From an uncultured Lachnospiraceae bacterium (GTDB taxonomy: Bacteria; Bacillota; Clostridia; Lachnospirales; Lachnospiraceae), in the NCBI GenBank assembly GCA_949935685.1, contig CATLGN010000080.1:1-7088 (forward strand): a stretch of 7,088 bases of DNA, given 5' to 3'. The notes beneath the pieces were generated by a model, which was not told the DNA's origin, ran no database searches, and was given only the letters and a program-made list of their open reading frames with translations. The position numbers were made by a program, and so were the translations under genes. Numbering within the stretch: the stretch's first letter is position 1; each line of letters opens with the position of its first letter. This document shows positions 1 through 6,913 of this stretch, one piece after another.

Positions 1-18
1 GAAATTCTCGAGCAGTAA
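1..18 (+). CDS. C-terminal tail of an upstream gene, probably the partner sugar ABC permease (partial)
   Basis: From the first base, one frame reads E-I-L-E-Q and then stops at TAA (16-18). That stop overlaps the Shine-Dalgarno sequence of the next gene (TAAGGAGG, 16-23), which is the usual junction in a tight operon. In CUT1 sugar transporters the MalG-type permease is normally preceded by a MalF-type permease, so this is inferred to be the end of that gene. Five codons carry no family signal, so the identity rests only on position. Confidence 0.4.
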   Translation, partial: EILEQ

Positions 19-30
19 GGAGGAACAGTT

Positions 31-876
31 ATGACGGAGAATAAAAAGTTCAAAGCGTCCGTATACGGCCCGATGGTCTTTCTGATTCTCGGCCTTTCCA
101 CGATCATATTTCCGCTCTATATGACGGTTATGATTGCATTCAAACAGCCCTCGGAGATGACAAACAGTATCAGCGGTATCCTTTCCCTGCCAAAGACATG
201 GAGTCTGCAGAATTTCCGGGAAGCCATGGTCGTAACGGATTTCTGGCGTTCCCTCGGAAACAGCCTTCTGATTACGGCAGTTACCGTAGCGCTCTCTCTG
301 GCGCTGCATTCGCTGATGGGGTATGCGCTCGGGAGAAACAAAGCGCACAGTAAGTTTTACAGCTTTGTCTATCTGTTTATCGTCAGCGGTATGTTTGTTC
401 CGTTCGCGATTCTGATGATGCCGCTGGCAAAGCAGACGGCGGAGCTGCATCTGGCAAATTGGGCTGGTGTTATTCTGCTTTATGTGGTATTCTATATGCC
501 GATGAATATTTTGCTGTATTCCGGTTATCTGGTTAATATTCCGATTGCGCTCGAAGAAGCTGCGAGAGTGGACGGCGCTTCCACATGGACGACTTACTGG
601 AAGATCATTTTCCCGATTATGAAGCCCATGCATGCGACGGTTGCCGTGCTGACGGCGCTGGCAGTCTGGAACGATGTGATGACGCCGCTTGTTATTATGG
701 CGGGTTCGGGCAAGAACACGCTGCCGCTGGCACAGCTTAATTTCCAGTCCCAGTTCGGAACAAACTATAACCTGGCGTTTGCTTCGTATTTGCTGTCACT
801 GATTCCGATTCTGATCTTCTATGTGATCTGTCAGAAACAGATTCTGAACGGTGTTGTAAACGGAGCGGTAAAATAA
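31..876 (+). CDS. Carbohydrate ABC transporter permease, MalG/CUT1 family
   Basis: This is an inner subunit of a sugar importer. It forms the membrane channel with a second permease, takes sugar from an extracellular binding protein, and couples to a cytoplasmic ATPase. The 281 residues are the usual MalG-type length. Six hydrophobic stretches fit six membrane helices, at about residues 11-38, 71-99, 110-133, 141-167, 202-226 and 248-272. The cytoplasmic EAA loop, which docks the ATPase, is clear: E176-A-A-R-V-D-G182, followed by the I-x-F-P-I element near 192-196. The start is fixed by AAGGAGG at 17-23, seven bases before the ATG. The gene is followed 34 bp later by an alpha-galactosidase, so an alpha-galactoside such as raffinose, melibiose or stachyose is the likely cargo. 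That is inference from context; the permease itself does not reveal its sugar. The binding protein and ATPase are not in the window. Confidence 0.93.
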   Translation: MTENKKFKASVYGPMVFLILGLSTIIFPLYMTVMIAFKQPSEMTNSISGILSLPKTWSLQNFREAMVVTDFWRSLGNSLLITAVTVALSLALHSLMGYALGRNKAHSKFYSFVYLFIVSGMFVPFAILMMPLAKQTAELHLANWAGVILLYVVFYMPMNILLYSGYLVNIPIALEEAARVDGASTWTTYWKIIFPIMKPMHATVAVLTALAVWNDVMTPLVIMAGSGKNTLPLAQLNFQSQFGTNYNLAFASYLLSLIPILIFYVICQKQILNGVVNGAVK

Positions 877-910
877 TATACAGGATCTGACAGAAGGAAG
901 GAGAACATGC

Positions 911-3103
911 ATGGCAATCAACTATCATGAGACAAGTCATATTTTTACATTGGATACAAAGAATACTACGTATCAGATGAAGGTGGACGATTTCGGATTT
1001 CTGCTGCATTTGTATTACGGCGCCAGAATATCCGGCAGCATGGAGTATCTCCTGACATATCTGGACAGAGGGTTTTCGGGAAACCCGGCTGATGCGGGAA
1101 CGGACAGAACGTATTCGATGGATGCGCTGCCGCAGGAATATCCGACGATGGGAACGGGCGATTATCGCAGCAGCGCCCTTGTGATTCACAATGGGGACGG
1201 GTCTGACTGCTGCGATCTGCGCTATGTCAGCCATGAGATCAAACAGGGCAAATATGGTCTCGTGGGGCTTCCGGCTGTGTACGCCACAGAGGATGAGGCG
1301 CAGACGCTGGAGATTCTTCTGGAAGACAGTGTCAGCGGCGTGCGGGTCCGGCTGTTGTACGGTGTGCTGGAAGAATGGGACATTATTACGAGAAGTGTTA
1401 AGATCAGCAATCTGGGCAGTGAGGACGTTATTGTGGAGAAGGCGGCCTGCGCCTGTCTGGATTTCCTTTCCGGCAATTATGATATGATCAGCTTTTATGG
1501 AAGACATGTGATGGAGCGCAGTTTCCAGCGCAGAGAGATTGCGCACGGCGCGTTTACGATCGGCAGCCGCCGGGGCGCGTCCAGTCATCAGTACAATCCG
1601 GCGGTTATTATCGCCCGCCGGGATGCCACGGAAGATGCGGGCGGCTGCTATGGCATGATGTTTGTGTACAGCGGCAGTTTTCTGTGCGAGGCAGAGAAAG
1701 ATCAGTTTGATCAGACACGGGTGCTGATGGGATTACAGAGCGATCTGTTCCATTATACCCTGGAGCGCGGGGAAGTGCTGACGGTGCCGGAGACGGTTCT
1801 GTGCTATTCGGACGAAGGATTTGGCGGACTGTCCAACCGGTATCATCGCTGCATCCGGGAGCATCTGTGCCGGGGAAAATATGTACAGATGCTGCGCCCC
1901 GTTCTGCTCAACAGTTGGGAAGCTTTTTATTTTGATTTTAACGGGGAAAAGATCTGTAAGCTGGCGGAAGATGCGGCCGCGCTCGGCATGGATATGGTCG
2001 TGATGGACGACGGCTGGTTCGGGAAGCGGGAAGACGACAACAGCAGTCTCGGGGACTGGCAGGTCAACGAAGCAAAACTGGGCTGCACGCTCGGCGAGCT
2101 GATCGGGCGCATTAACCGGCTCGGTGTGAAGTTCGGCATCTGGATTGAGCCGGAGATGATCTCGGAGGACAGTGAACTGTGCCGGACACATCCGGAGTGG
2201 GTGATGCGGATACCGGGCAGGAAACCGGTCTATGCCAGAAACCAGCTCGTGCTTGATTTTTCCAGAGCAGAGGTGCGGGATTATATATTCGGACAGATAT
2301 GCGGCGTGCTCGATCAGGGAAATGTGGAGTACGTGAAATGGGACATGAACCGCAGTATTTCGGACATCTATTCACAGGAGAGGAGCGCGGGCAAGGTGAC
2401 GCACGATTATGTGCTCGGCGTCTATGAGTTTCTCGAAAAGCTGATGGAGCGGTATCCCGATATGCTGATTGAGGGTTGCTGCGGCGGCGGCGGCCGGTTT
2501 GATGCAGGGATGATGTACTATACGCCGCAGATTTGGTGCAGCGATAACACGGATGCGCTGGACCGGCTGAAAATCCAGTATGGCACGTCATTCTTTTATC
2601 CGGCTTCTATGGTAGGGGCGCATGTGTCTGCGGTGCCCAATCACCAGACGGGACGGAGCATCAGCCTGCATACGCGGGGCGTCGTGGCGATGGCCGGCGG
2701 CGGCTTCGGTTATGAACTGGATCCGGACAAAATGACCGCGGCGGAAAAGGATGAGGTCCGGGAACAGATTGTGCAGTATAAGAGATATGCGCCGCTGATG
2801 CTGACCGGTGATTACTATCGCCTTTCCAGTCCGTTTACGGACGTATATACAGCGTGGATGTTTGTGTCACGGGATGGCGGGGAGGCGCTTGTCAGCGTGG
2901 TGATGACACTGCAGAACGGAAACCTCAATATGCCTACCGGTTATGTGAAACTGAAAGGGCTTTGCCGGGATGCCGTGTATGAGGACGTGAAGACCGGCCG
3001 GCGGTATTATGGCTCCGCTCTGACGGAAGCCGGACTGCCTCTGGCCTCGGAACTGGGCGAATACCTGTCGTATCAGATTGCGCTGAAAATTGTGACGGAT
3101 TGA
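911..3103 (+). CDS. Alpha-galactosidase, glycoside hydrolase family 36
   Basis: This enzyme hydrolyses terminal alpha-1,6-linked galactose from melibiose, raffinose and related oligosaccharides by a retaining mechanism. At 730 residues it matches the tetrameric group-I GH36 enzymes of Bacillota. The N-terminal half is the beta-supersandwich domain, then a TIM barrel, then a C-terminal beta-domain. Visible active-site blocks are M365-D-D-G-W-F, K407-F-G-I-W-I-E-P-E, K476-W-D478-M-N (nucleophile Asp478), the glycine-rich C523-C-G-G-G-G-R-F-D531, and C543-S-D545-N-T-D-A (acid/base Asp545). Catalytic residues are assigned by motif. There is no signal peptide, so it acts in the cytoplasm on imported sugar. 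The start is ATG 911, with GGAAGGAG (896-903) seven bases upstream. An overlapping ATG at 907 is out of frame and too close to that site. It lies 34 bp after the permease and 10 bp before the next gene, so it is probably co-transcribed. Galactosidase function is secure; the exact substrate is not. Confidence 0.96.
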   Translation: MAINYHETSHIFTLDTKNTTYQMKVDDFGFLLHLYYGARISGSMEYLLTYLDRGFSGNPADAGTDRTYSMDALPQEYPTMGTGDYRSSALVIHNGDGSDCCDLRYVSHEIKQGKYGLVGLPAVYATEDEAQTLEILLEDSVSGVRVRLLYGVLEEWDIITRSVKISNLGSEDVIVEKAACACLDFLSGNYDMISFYGRHVMERSFQRREIAHGAFTIGSRRGASSHQYNPAVIIARRDATEDAGGCYGMMFVYSGSFLCEAEKDQFDQTRVLMGLQSDLFHYTLERGEVLTVPETVLCYSDEGFGGLSNRYHRCIREHLCRGKYVQMLRPVLLNSWEAFYFDFNGEKICKLAEDAAALGMDMVVMDDGWFGKREDDNSSLGDWQVNEAKLGCTLGELIGRINRLGVKFGIWIEPEMISEDSELCRTHPEWVMRIPGRKPVYARNQLVLDFSRAEVRDYIFGQICGVLDQGNVEYVKWDMNRSISDIYSQERSAGKVTHDYVLGVYEFLEKLMERYPDMLIEGCCGGGGRFDAGMMYYTPQIWCSDNTDALDRLKIQYGTSFFYPASMVGAHVSAVPNHQTGRSISLHTRGVVAMAGGGFGYELDPDKMTAAEKDEVREQIVQYKRYAPLMLTGDYYRLSSPFTDVYTAWMFVSRDGGEALVSVVMTLQNGNLNMPTGYVKLKGLCRDAVYEDVKTGRRYYGSALTEAGLPLASELGEYLSYQIALKIVTD

Positions 3104-3113
3104 TTTGGGGAGA

Positions 3114-4832
3114 ATGAGTAATAACAATAGAGCAGGCCGGGGCATTGGCATCACTGCTTTGGCTGTTGCGGTTCTGGCTGTGGCCTTACCGTTTCTGACA
3201 ACGGTGGGAACGGCCGGAAACGATATAAGAAAGACACAGGGGCGGATTCATGTTGCGGATATATGGCAGCGGTATCCGCTGCTTGTCTCTTGTCCACAGG
3301 ACAGTCCGCAGGATTATATCCGGCTGACGGTTCCGCAGGAGACATATGCCGGACCGGATGATGCCGGCCGGCGTATGAAAGACGACGGCAAAGAAGCAAT
3401 GTTTCAAAGGCCAACGGGAGCGGTATCCCGTTATATCAGACGTCAGGAAAACAGTATCAACGGATTCTCGTGCATGGGCTACCGGTATGATGCGCCGAAC
3501 GGATGGGCGTTTTCAATTGCTGCATGGGAGCCCTGCCTGATGGCGTGGTCATTGGATGAGGATAACTGTGTTTATATGCATGTGACGGAAAACAGGCTGT
3601 TTCCGGGCGGGATCGGAGAGAATTGGGGTGAGATGCGCAGACGGATACGGGACAGTGCGGAGAAGGCCGACGGCGTTGCGGTCACGGGTCTTGTCTTTGA
3701 ACGCTATATCCGGGAAGACGGCAGTGAAATGGCATGCTACAGTTTCCTGTGTGAATCAAAGAAAGGGCTGATGCGTTATGCCGTAGCTTATGTGGCCGGC
3801 GGAACGTGGCTGGCGGAGTTTATCGGGCATTCGCCTGTCTGGCGGGAAGAATCCGGATGGGAAGCGGGGTATGATATACTGGAAATTGTCCGTTATATGG
3901 CGGCGTCTTTCGCGGAAACCGGGACGGAGAACAATTTCCGTCAGTTAAAATACCGCGAATACAGCGGATATGAGGATTGGCCTTATGCGGATCTGCACAA
4001 TCCGTTTGCGATTGTCTCGTACTTACAAAAGCCGGAACCGGAATCGGTATTTGACGGGAAATACGATGAGATTGCGTTCATTTCCAAAGAATGGGAGGAT
4101 TTGCTGCGCCGGATGGTCATTCATCATAATCATATGTCGGGGGATTCGGCTGCCCGCTTTATGGATCGGCCGGTTTATACGAGCGATCTGGAATGGATTC
4201 GGGAGATACGATTTGTGGAAAGTCCGGTTCCGGGCCGGGATACGGTGGCGGTTAATCGTCTGCATCCCAAGACGGAGGTCTGCGCCGCATACAATCTGAC
4301 GACGCTGGAGGATATTGCCGTCTTGCCAAATCTGGAAAAGCTCTGGCTGGAGACGGGAGATGCATGCGATTATGAAGCACTGGGGAATTGTTCCTCACTG
4401 CGGGAGCTTTCCATTGCGTCGCGGGAACCGCTGACAGACATCGGCTGGCTGCGGGAGCTTCCGGAACTGGAATTCCTCCGGCTTCGTGTCAGCCGTTTTT
4501 CTTCCCTGCACGCACTCGGATATGAAAAAGAAGGGGAGACGACGTTTCCGGCGCAGACGGCGGGAGCGGGCAGTGCGGACGGGACTTCCGGCGACACATG
4601 GGAAGCTGTGCTGGCGGACTGCACATCGCTGCGCTATCTGGAACTGGAATGCCGGGAAATGCCGGACATTGGGTTTCTGGACAGCCTTCCGGATCTGTAC
4701 GCCTTCTGCCTTTATGGAGCGGAAAAGGACAGTGAGGCGGCACGGGGCAGGCGTTCCTGTTTTGGAGAGGATACGGCGCCGCAGGTACGATGCCTTGTCG
4801 TGGACGGCGCCTGGCTGCGCAATCCCGAATAG
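3114..4832 (+). CDS. Exported or membrane-anchored leucine-rich-repeat protein of unknown function
   Basis: I do not recognise this 572-residue protein as a named family. A short N-terminus with two arginines is followed by one hydrophobic stretch (about residues 13-34, I-T-A-L-A-V-A-V-L-A-V-A-L). It fits either a signal peptide with possible cleavage after G-T-A or a membrane anchor. There is no lipobox cysteine. The middle (about 115-275) reads like an alternating beta-sheet domain rich in aromatic residues and matches nothing I know. From residue 395 there are leucine-rich repeats of about 22 residues: L-T-T-L-E-D-I (395), L-T-D-I-G-W-L (440), M-P-D-I-G-F-L (516). A Gly/Ala/Ser/Thr-rich insert (about 475-494) breaks the array. 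Fourteen cysteines are many for a secreted Gram-positive protein. The start is uncertain. ATG 3114 has GGGGAG only one base away, so expression probably relies on coupling to the galactosidase stop at 3101-3103; a TTG at 3105 would add three residues. Operon position suggests, but does not prove, a link to sugar sensing or the cell surface. Confidence 0.8.
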   Translation: MSNNNRAGRGIGITALAVAVLAVALPFLTTVGTAGNDIRKTQGRIHVADIWQRYPLLVSCPQDSPQDYIRLTVPQETYAGPDDAGRRMKDDGKEAMFQRPTGAVSRYIRRQENSINGFSCMGYRYDAPNGWAFSIAAWEPCLMAWSLDEDNCVYMHVTENRLFPGGIGENWGEMRRRIRDSAEKADGVAVTGLVFERYIREDGSEMACYSFLCESKKGLMRYAVAYVAGGTWLAEFIGHSPVWREESGWEAGYDILEIVRYMAASFAETGTENNFRQLKYREYSGYEDWPYADLHNPFAIVSYLQKPEPESVFDGKYDEIAFISKEWEDLLRRMVIHHNHMSGDSAARFMDRPVYTSDLEWIREIRFVESPVPGRDTVAVNRLHPKTEVCAAYNLTTLEDIAVLPNLEKLWLETGDACDYEALGNCSSLRELSIASREPLTDIGWLRELPELEFLRLRVSRFSSLHALGYEKEGETTFPAQTAGAGSADGTSGDTWEAVLADCTSLRYLELECREMPDIGFLDSLPDLYAFCLYGAEKDSEAARGRRSCFGEDTAPQVRCLVVDGAWLRNPE

Positions 4833-4866
4833 ACGGCGCCCGGCTTCTCCGCTTCCGATGTCTTTT

Positions 4867-6609
4867 TCAGTTTGACACAAGCCGCAGTCCCGTGATGTCC
4901 GGGTCAATGACAAGGGAATAGTTGGTATAGTATACGACAAAGCCGGGCGCGCCGCCGCCGGGCTTTTTCACATTTTTTTTCAGCGTATAGTCGATTTCTG
5001 CTTTTTGTTGTCCTCTGGCGCGGGAATAATAGGCTGCCAGCTTTCCGGCTTCCTCAAACGCCCGGTCGGGGATTTCTCCGTCTTTGTCCGCCTTGAGAAT
5101 AACATGCGAGCCGGGCATACCTTTGGCATGAAACCACCAGTCATTGCCGGAGGCGAAGCGGAATGTCAGTTCTTCGTTCTGATAATTGTTTTTTCCGACA
5201 TAAATGTCATATCCGTCGCTGCTGATATAATGAAAGGGCCTGCTGGTGATTTTCGTCTTTTTTTTGCCGCCTTTTCTGCGGATAAAGCCGCTTTCGATCA
5301 GTTCTTCCCGAATCTGTACAAGGTCTTCTTCCTCGAGAGCAATATCCAGCGAGGAGGCGATGGATTCCAGATGGTCGATCTCTGCCTTTCCCTTTTTTGT
5401 CAGTTCGGACAGCGCTTCGTATGTGCGCTTTAATTTTCCGTATCTTTCAAAATATTTTTTGGCATTTTCCGATGGCGAAAGGAGCGGGTCGAGCGGGATG
5501 GTGATTTCTTCTCCCGTGTAATAGTTTACCGCCTGCATGGATTTGCTGCCGGGCGGCGTACCATAGCCGTACGTATTGAGCAGTTCGCCGTATACCCGGT
5601 ATTGTTCTTTTTTCTCTGTGTCTTTGATCTGCTTTTGCTGCAAGTCATATTTTTTGATATTGCGTTCCAGCGCGGTCTGCACGATACGCCGCAGGTCGGC
5701 GGATTTCTGCCGGATCCGGGTTACGGTATTTTTTTCCGCGTAATAGGTGTGCAGCAGTTCGGAGACAGAGGCGAACGATTTCACTTCACAGTCTTGATAG
5801 CAGGTCAGAGGGACACAGGCGTATTCTCTGGGAATTCCCCTTTTATACAGAATATGCGGGGAATATGCGCCGGCTGTAATGCGCTGTATCAGGCTGTGGA
5901 AAGCGTCCCAGAGCGCCGTGCGTTCTTCCGGGGACAGCGCCTGCGCAGGTTTGTCGCCGTCTATATCCGCCAGATAGCAGAGCTCCTGAGCAATCACCGG
6001 CGAGATTCCGGTAAAAGTCATGTAGAGGGCCTTAAAGGCGGGCATGGCTCTGGCAGGAAGAAGTTCGTAAAAGCGGGCCGCCTGCGTCTGCAGCGGATCT
6101 TCCTTTTCCTGCGTTTGCGGTATAAAATAAGGCCTGCCGGGAAGCACTTCCCGGACGGAGCTGACCATGCCGGATACATGTTTGATGCTGTCTATAATCG
6201 TGTCGTTATGGTCAACGAAAATGATATTGCTGTGCTTGCCCATAATCTCAATCAGCAGAGACTTGCGGCACAGATCGCCCATTTCGTTCCGATGCTCGAT
6301 TTCCATGCGGACAATACGTTCCAGCCCCGGCTGACTGATTTGCAGGATACGGCCGTTAAGGATATGTTTGCGCAGCAGCATACAGAAATTCGGCGCCGTC
6401 ATGGGACTTGCCATCGTCTCCGGATACAGATAGAGCAGCGGCAGAGATGCGCTGGCGGAGAGAAAAAGCCTGTGATTCCCCTGCCCGGTGCGGATTGTCA
6501 GCAGCAGCGCGTCGCTTTCCGGCTGCGCAATTTTGACAATCCGTCCGCCGGTGAGGGAAGCCTGTAATTCCTTTGTGATACATGCGATGGTGATACCGTC
6601 AAATGCCAT
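4867..6609 (-). CDS. rqcH: RqcH / NFACT-family ribosome quality-control protein (Rqc2 homologue)
   Basis: RqcH binds the 50S subunit carrying a stalled nascent chain, recruits tRNA-Ala, and drives addition of C-terminal alanine tails that mark the peptide for proteolysis. Older annotations call it a fibronectin-binding protein (FbpA/PavA). From ATG 6609 the protein has 580 residues, normal for the family. NFACT-N begins at the first residue (M-A-F-D-G-I-T-I). A helix-hairpin-helix-like segment lies near 195-215. Charged helical, probably coiled-coil, stretches span about 285-345 and 385-435. NFACT-R spans about 459-570 with its signature N489-D-W-W-F-H-A-K-G-M-P-G-S-H-V-I-L. At the position of the B. 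subtilis Asp97-Arg98 pair, needed for tRNA recruitment, this protein has Glu97-Arg98. The start is chosen because AAGGA (6620-6624, complement) sits ten bases upstream and the family begins M-x-F-D-G; a GTG at 6636 would only add a non-family nonapeptide. It is convergent with the LRR gene (34-bp gap) and probably has its own promoter. Confidence 0.95.
   Translation of the reverse strand: MAFDGITIACITKELQASLTGGRIVKIAQPESDALLLTIRTGQGNHRLFLSASASLPLLYLYPETMASPMTAPNFCMLLRKHILNGRILQISQPGLERIVRMEIEHRNEMGDLCRKSLLIEIMGKHSNIIFVDHNDTIIDSIKHVSGMVSSVREVLPGRPYFIPQTQEKEDPLQTQAARFYELLPARAMPAFKALYMTFTGISPVIAQELCYLADIDGDKPAQALSPEERTALWDAFHSLIQRITAGAYSPHILYKRGIPREYACVPLTCYQDCEVKSFASVSELLHTYYAEKNTVTRIRQKSADLRRIVQTALERNIKKYDLQQKQIKDTEKKEQYRVYGELLNTYGYGTPPGSKSMQAVNYYTGEEITIPLDPLLSPSENAKKYFERYGKLKRTYEALSELTKKGKAEIDHLESIASSLDIALEEEDLVQIREELIESGFIRRKGGKKKTKITSRPFHYISSDGYDIYVGKNNYQNEELTFRFASGNDWWFHAKGMPGSHVILKADKDGEIPDRAFEEAGKLAAYYSRARGQQKAEIDYTLKKNVKKPGGGAPGFVVYYTNYSLVIDPDITGLRLVSN
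4939..4980 (+). terminator. Candidate rho-independent terminator for the sugar operon, inside the rqcH 3' coding end
   Basis: The arms AAAGCCGGGCG (4939-4949) and CGCCGGGCTTT (4956-4966) pair over 11 positions with one internal G-G mismatch, leaving a 6-base loop. On the + strand the stem runs into five Ts (4964-4968) and then a second run of eight Ts (4973-4980). It lies 106 bp past the LRR stop, with the right polarity to end that transcript. The same bases encode K-K-P-G-G-G-A-P-G-F-V of RqcH, so codon constraint alone could have produced the hairpin. Confidence 0.4.
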
Positions 6610-6704
6610 GGTGTTGGATTCCTTTTCGACAAGCACTAATCAATTTTGTTTAGATATTATTATTTGTCGTGTATGTAGTTCTTTTGATTATTTGATATAT
6701 CCAT

Positions 6705-6733
6705 ATTATCCTGCCTATATGGGCTAATGTGAT
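6705..6733 (-). promoter_or_regulatory. Possible sigma-A promoter for rqcH
   Basis: Read on the minus strand, ATCACA (6728-6733) is a 4-of-6 match to the -35 consensus. It is followed after 17 bases by GATAAT (6705-6710), a 5-of-6 match to the -10 consensus. Transcription would begin near 6698, giving a leader of about 90 bases before ATG 6609. The region is AT-rich, so chance matches are easy, and other weak -10-like sequences lie nearer the gene (for example TAATAT at 6654-6659 without a good -35). Confidence 0.3.
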
Positions 6734-6763
6734 CATTTTGTTATCGGCGTTGATAACATTAGC
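6723..6763. repeat. Nested inverted repeat
   Basis: Two perfect inverted pairs overlap here. The inner pair is TGTTATC (6739-6745) and GATAACA (6752-6758), separated by GGCGTT. The outer pair is GCTAATGT (6723-6730) and ACATTAGC (6756-6763). Put another way, the right side reads GATAACATTAGC, and the left side is its complement interrupted by ten bases after GCTAATGT. The putative rqcH -35 lies between the outer arms, so this could be an operator. The 7-6-7 layout also resembles a tyrosine-recombinase core site, but no recombinase gene is in view. The repeat is certain; its function is not. Confidence 0.55.
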
Positions 6764-6771
6764 TGTTCAAC

Positions 6772-6780
6772 TGTGGATAA
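6772..6780 (-). promoter_or_regulatory. Perfect DnaA-box sequence (single copy)
   Basis: TGTGGATAA is the exact complement of TTATCCACA, the high-affinity DnaA box. I see no second perfect copy nearby, and no DnaA-trio or dnaA/dnaN context, so this is not an origin. It might be a DnaA regulatory or titration site, or a chance match in AT-rich DNA. Confidence 0.3.
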
Positions 6781-6850
6781 TACCTTTGAAATTCTGCAAA
6801 TTTATTATAACCGATGAAATCTCTAATTGCAATAGCAAATCTTTATTTTT

Positions 6851-6876
6851 ACGCACAAATTTGAAAATTTGTGCGT
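6851..6876. promoter_or_regulatory. Perfect 26-bp palindrome, likely operator of the rightward promoter
   Basis: ACGCACAAATTT (6851-6862) and AAATTTGTGCGT (6865-6876) are exact reverse complements around a two-base GA centre. The right arm ends eight bases before the -35 box of the AbiEi-like gene. The half-site ACGCACA appears again at 6918-6924, next to the expected transcription start. A terminator is unlikely: there is no long T-tract on the exit side of either strand, and no gene upstream on the + strand needs ending here. AbiEi antitoxins are known to bind inverted repeats and repress their own operon, which fits this site; the binding is inferred. Confidence 0.65.
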
Positions 6877-6884
6877 GTTTTAAC

Positions 6885-6913
6885 TTGTAAAAACAGAAGC
6901 GATGTGTTATAAT
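6885..6913 (+). promoter_or_regulatory. Sigma-A-type promoter with extended -10, driving the AbiEi-like gene
   Basis: TTGTAA (6885-6890) matches four of six -35 bases. After a 17-bp spacer comes a perfect TATAAT (6908-6913), preceded by TG at 6905-6906 as in extended -10 promoters. Transcription should start near 6920, giving a leader of about 55 bases to ATG 6975. It is framed by the 26-bp palindrome upstream and by direct repeats in the spacer and early transcript, which suggests a repressed, autoregulated promoter. Confidence 0.7.

Noticed and set aside
907..930. ATG at 907 as an alternative start, or a small leader peptide of seven codons
   Set aside because: It is out of frame with the galactosidase and only three bases from the Shine-Dalgarno sequence. 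ATG 911 has proper spacing and the GH36 N-terminus.
737..1588. Open frame of 283 codons on the - strand over the permease end and galactosidase start
   Set aside because: It is antisense to two convincing genes, Arg/His/Ser-rich, and has no family motif.
4395..4940. Open frame of 181 codons on the - strand spanning the LRR gene and the rqcH end
   Set aside because: It overlaps two real genes out of frame and has no domain signal; the 34-bp convergent gap is better explained as plain intergenic DNA.
5602..6567. Open frame of 321 codons on the + strand opposite rqcH
   Set aside because: It lies wholly antisense to a clear NFACT gene. Its composition (rich in Arg, Gln, Phe, His) has no recognisable domain and there is no ribosome binding site; it is a shadow of the GC-biased real frame.
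6607..6636. GTG at 6636 as the rqcH start
   Set aside because: The added nine residues are not family-like. They include the Shine-Dalgarno sequence that serves ATG 6609, where the conserved M-x-F-D-G begins.
6723..6780. A replication origin, from the DnaA box and inverted repeat
   Set aside because: There is only one perfect DnaA box, no cluster, and no dnaA, dnaN or plasmid replication gene nearby.
6851..6876. The perfect palindrome as a rho-independent terminator
   Set aside because: The exit side lacks a sustained T-tract on both strands (only GTTTT on +, AAAAATAAAG on -). The stem is AT-rich near the loop, and the flanking genes are divergent, so nothing needs termination there.
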